A stretch of 64,000 nt of DNA from Balneola vulgaris DSM 17893. Lineage in GTDB: Bacteria; Bacteroidota; Rhodothermia; Balneolales; Balneolaceae. The stretch lies in the NCBI RefSeq assembly GCF_000375465.1, contig NZ_AQXH01000004.1:100626-164625 (forward strand), written 5' to 3'. The position numbers were made by a program, and so were the translations under genes. Shown one piece after another: positions 61,803 to 64,000 of this stretch. How positions within the stretch are numbered: the stretch's first letter is position 1; each line of letters starts with the position of its first letter. The notes beneath the pieces are model-generated. The model did no database searches. It had not been told where the DNA came from and saw only the letters and a list, made by a program, of their open reading frames with translations.

Positions 61803-62294
61803 TCAGTCTAGATCTTTAGTCATGAACCACCATTTGGGTTCGCCGTATTCAAACCCCTCGCGTTCGTATAGTTTTTTTGCAGGGTTATCGGTTCGAACTT
61901 CAAGAGTGATTTTAGAACAACCAAGTCCTTCCGCTTCGGCTTCAACCGTTTCAAGGAGTTTAGTCCCTATACCTAGTCCGCGTGCATCGGGGTGAACAGC
62001 TACATCATGAATTTTAAAAGTCTTACTAGCTGTGAAGGTAGAGTACCCAATAAAACAGGTTACAATCCCTAAGGCCTTTTCCCCCATATAAGCGATGTAG
62101 GTCATCGTTGTTGGAATTTTTTTCATTTCCGCGATCATATCAACGCGAACTTCTTCACTTAGTGGCTCATTTTGGCCCATTGGATCTTTCGCGAATAGAT
62201 CCACAATGTTTACAATATCGGCGGCGTGTTTAGGATTATCGAGGTCAGCTTGAATTATTTCGATGTCGGTAGCAACATCTACAGTTGAAGTCAT
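61803..62294 (-). CDS. GNAT-family acetyltransferase (paralogue 1)
   Basis: This 163-residue protein has the GNAT acetyl-CoA motif KIHDVAVHPDARGLGIGTKLLETVE and the C-terminal DNPAKKLYEREGFEYGEPKWWFMTKDLD block. The substrate is unknown. The next gene on the same strand encodes a clearly related protein of nearly the same length, so the two arose by duplication. It ends 7 bp from the convergent blaR1-type gene. Confidence 0.9.
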   Translation of the reverse strand: MTSTVDVATDIEIIQADLDNPKHAADIVNIVDLFAKDPMGQNEPLSEEVRVDMIAEMKKIPTTMTYIAYMGEKALGIVTCFIGYSTFTASKTFKIHDVAVHPDARGLGIGTKLLETVEAEAEGLGCSKITLEVRTDNPAKKLYEREGFEYGEPKWWFMTKDLD

Positions 62295-62432
62295 AAGAAC
62301 AGTGTTCTTTAAATTAATTTTCTTAATAAATAGCGTGTGAAACTAAGGAATTAAAGTGACCATGTACAAAAAAGTGCCCGATTCTAACACTTTTTAATCA
62401 AATGCCTCAAATAGCTAAATTAATTCGTTCTA

Positions 62433-62903
62433 TTACTCGTCTAACTTCATCGACATAAAGTAATAGGGGGGCTTTCCATAACTGAACCCTTCCCTTTCAT
62501 ACAGTCTTCGTGCAGCATTATTTTCTAATACTTCTAAAGTTACTTTACAGGCCCCTCGATCTATTGCTCTGCGTTTAACTTCTTGAATTAAAGCGGCTCC
62601 CACACCTTGTCCACGAGCCGATTCTACTACGGCTAAATCATGAATATTAACTAAAGGTTTAGCATAAAAAGTTGAATAGGCCCAAAAGCAATTCACGATT
62701 CCCACAGGTTCGTCGTTGTTATAGGCAATCAATACCATACTATTTGATGTAGCTTTTAAGCCTTCAACCAAATGTTCTTTTACGTGTACGCTTAGCGATT
62801 GCCCTCCTCCCATTTCATCTTCCGCATACGCATTGGTCAAATAAACAATATGCTCTGCATGTGTGGGGTTATAATAATCGGCTTGAACAATATTTAATTT
62901 CAT
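62433..62903 (-). CDS. GNAT-family acetyltransferase (paralogue 2)
   Basis: This 156-residue GNAT protein has LVNIHDLAVVESARGQGVGAALIQEVKRRA as its acetyl-CoA motif and ends NNAARRLYEREGFSYGKPPYYFMSMKLDE, close to the neighbour gene product 138 bp away. Both also share the start HA(A/E)(D/H)IV..... FAKDPMGQ / YAEDEMGGGQ. The substrate is unknown. A separate promoter is likely given the gap. Confidence 0.9.
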   Translation of the reverse strand: MKLNIVQADYYNPTHAEHIVYLTNAYAEDEMGGGQSLSVHVKEHLVEGLKATSNSMVLIAYNNDEPVGIVNCFWAYSTFYAKPLVNIHDLAVVESARGQGVGAALIQEVKRRAIDRGACKVTLEVLENNAARRLYEREGFSYGKPPYYFMSMKLDE

Positions 62904-62986
62904 AGATTCTTACTTCGTGGGTTGACTAGGAACAAAATGGTTCAGAATTTGGTAATAAGTATGATCTCTAACAAACTATAATCGCC

Positions 62987-63745
62987 TTGAAGTTACATTC
63001 CCTCGCATTCCTTTTTGTATCACTGTTTATCTTTTCCTGCTCCAGTTCCTCAGGTTCAAATGACGGGGGTGGTGGTACTACTTTCTCCCATACTCAAGGC
63101 GTAGGCGATACAGCCAATGGCTTTTTATCTGCTTCTGAATACACCTCACTGACTATCGAAGTGGATTATGTAGCAGGGTTTCAGCCTAGCCAAGCGGCTC
63201 TAAATAATTTAAAGAGCTTTCTTGAATCGCGACTTCACAAACCCGGGGGCATTACCATTACGGTTGATGATGAAATTTCTTCTCCTGGGCAATCTCCTTA
63301 TACCGCTCAAGAGGCCTTTGACCTTGAACAAGAACACCGCGATATCTACACAGAGGGGAATACCCTAGCTGCCTATTTCATCATCCTAGACGGGGAGTTT
63401 GAAAATGAAAACGTGTTAGGGTTTGCCTATTTCAATACTTCTATGGCTTTGATGGGGGAGCGCATTGAAAGTATCTCAGGCGGATTTGGTCAGCCTAGTA
63501 AAACCACTGTGGAGACAGCGGTATTGAATCACGAATTCGGGCACATTTTAGGCTTGGTTGACAACGGAACTCCAGCAGTTGAAGATCATGTGGATGAAGC
63601 TAATGGAGCACATTGTGATGTTGAAAGCTGTTTAATGTATTTTGCTGTTCGTACTTCTGATTTCATGAGTAACCTCATGGGAGGCGAAATCCCTGAGTTA
63701 GATGCCCAGTGCATTCAGGACTTACAAGCCAACGGCGGTAAGTAA
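62987..63745 (+). CDS. Lipoprotein zinc metalloprotease (metzincin-like motif)
   Basis: This 252-residue protein has a lipobox IFSC (C18) followed by a Ser/Gly linker, so it is lipid-anchored. The zinc motif HEFGHILGLVD (182-192) is HExxHxxGxxD, as in metzincin-like proteases. Two cysteines in AHCDVESCLMY may form a disulfide, and CLMYF may be the Met-turn. It starts with TTG at 62987, as no in-frame ATG gives a signal peptide. Substrate unknown. Confidence 0.75.
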   Translation: MKLHSLAFLFVSLFIFSCSSSSGSNDGGGGTTFSHTQGVGDTANGFLSASEYTSLTIEVDYVAGFQPSQAALNNLKSFLESRLHKPGGITITVDDEISSPGQSPYTAQEAFDLEQEHRDIYTEGNTLAAYFIILDGEFENENVLGFAYFNTSMALMGERIESISGGFGQPSKTTVETAVLNHEFGHILGLVDNGTPAVEDHVDEANGAHCDVESCLMYFAVRTSDFMSNLMGGEIPELDAQCIQDLQANGGK

Positions 63746-63842
63746 AGGCACAGACCCGTTGTGAATGAGGGTAAGCGATTGTGGTTCAGTGGCTTTACAA
63801 AGATCCTGTCTATCAGTTGGTAGAGATGGTTACAAAAAAAAT

Positions 63843-63997
63843 GCTGTCACCCTGAGCTGATGAATACTACAAAGGCCACTTTATCAGTTGCGAAGGGTCT
63901 CAAACCTTGAACTAGCTTTGGGTAGTGCGTTCATTTGAGATCCTTCGTGTTAGCACCCTTCAGCCTCATCACAGCCTTTCCTACTCAGGATGACAGC
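63843..63997 (+). repeat. MITE-like dispersed repeat with terminal inverted repeats
   Basis: GCTGTCACCCTGAG (63843-63856) and CTCAGGATGACAGC (63984-63997) are inverted repeats with 13 of 14 matches. Inside them GCGAAGGGTCTCAAA (63890-63904) and TTTGAGATCCTTCGTG also pair. The right two thirds match copy 1 at 37858-37968 in inverted orientation with three differences. There is no gene inside. The element ends three bases from the window edge. Confidence 0.85.
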
Positions 63998-64000
63998 TTT

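Overview
This 64 kb stretch most likely comes from a Balneolia/Rhodothermia-type member of the Bacteroidota supergroup. The reasons are AT-rich coding DNA (roughly 40% GC by eye), several promoters of the Bacteroidota form TAnnTTTG in front of genes and RNAs (queA, tRNA-Arg, rnpB, hslO, blaI, yggS), LytTR/LytS signalling, lipoproteins ending in short lipoboxes, and GTCATCCTGAG-type dispersed repeats. A divIVA gene beside yggS is an unusual extra. The taxon is inferred; nothing in the window fixes the species. Most of the window is ordinary chromosome with short intergenic gaps. It holds two tRNAs (Arg-TCG and Phe-GAA), the RNase P RNA and several clear hairpin terminators.

Layout. 1-3.5 kb: end of an Omp85-type outer-membrane barrel, then a class III nucleotide cyclase fused to TolB-like and TPR domains, translationally coupled to a MarR repressor. 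3.5-10 kb: tyrosine/homogentisate catabolism (hppD; then hmgA, fahA, a flavin-reductase-like gene and acetoacetyl-CoA synthetase). Two near-identical 18-bp palindromes in front of hppD and hmgA are the likely MarR operators. Maleylacetoacetate isomerase is absent. 10-14 kb: a lone Pycsar-effector-like membrane protein, a caspase/clostripain-like lipoprotein with a tail-anchored partner, a thioredoxin and a PQQ-type sugar dehydrogenase. 14-20 kb: comEC, xseB, dxs, queA, tRNA-Arg. 20-24.4 kb: an Old Yellow Enzyme and a four-gene operon of pilin-like proteins without a standard prepilin cleavage site. 24.4-31 kb: a LytTR two-component operon, an acidic protein of unknown function, and a yggS / two small membrane coiled-coil proteins / divIVA / purine nucleoside phosphorylase operon.

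31-37.8 kb: a Nif3-like protein, a zf-RING_7-type coiled-coil protein that has lost all four zinc ligands, rnpB, and an arcA / site-2 protease / lipoprotein / smpB operon. 37.8-45.9 kb: an accessory region bounded by a mosaic of dispersed repeats on the left and by the 3' end of tRNA-Phe on the right. It carries a beta-propeller lipoprotein and a type I restriction-modification system (hsdM, hsdS, hsdR). The hsdS tail is tandemly duplicated, and a GxxExxY nuclease-like gene broken by an in-frame TAG sits between hsdS and hsdR. 46-58.8 kb: housekeeping genes recJ, leucine dehydrogenase, hslO/ndh, and a long lipoate / phospholipid / Fe-S run (lpdA, lipB, lipA, plsY, gpsA, an AlbA_2 protein and an A-type Fe-S carrier). 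59-64 kb: a lytic transglycosylase, a BlaI/BlaR1 pair with two clear BlaI operators and an unusual MORN-like sensor tail on BlaR1, two paralogous acetyltransferases, a zinc-protease lipoprotein, and at the right edge a MITE-like repeat that matches in inverted orientation the copy at 37.9 kb.

No CRISPR array, integrase, transposase or plasmid origin was found. The most interesting items are the non-canonical pilin operon, the yggS-divIVA cluster with two small membrane proteins, the stand-alone Pycsar-like effector, the caspase-like lipoprotein pair and the BlaR1-MORN sensor.
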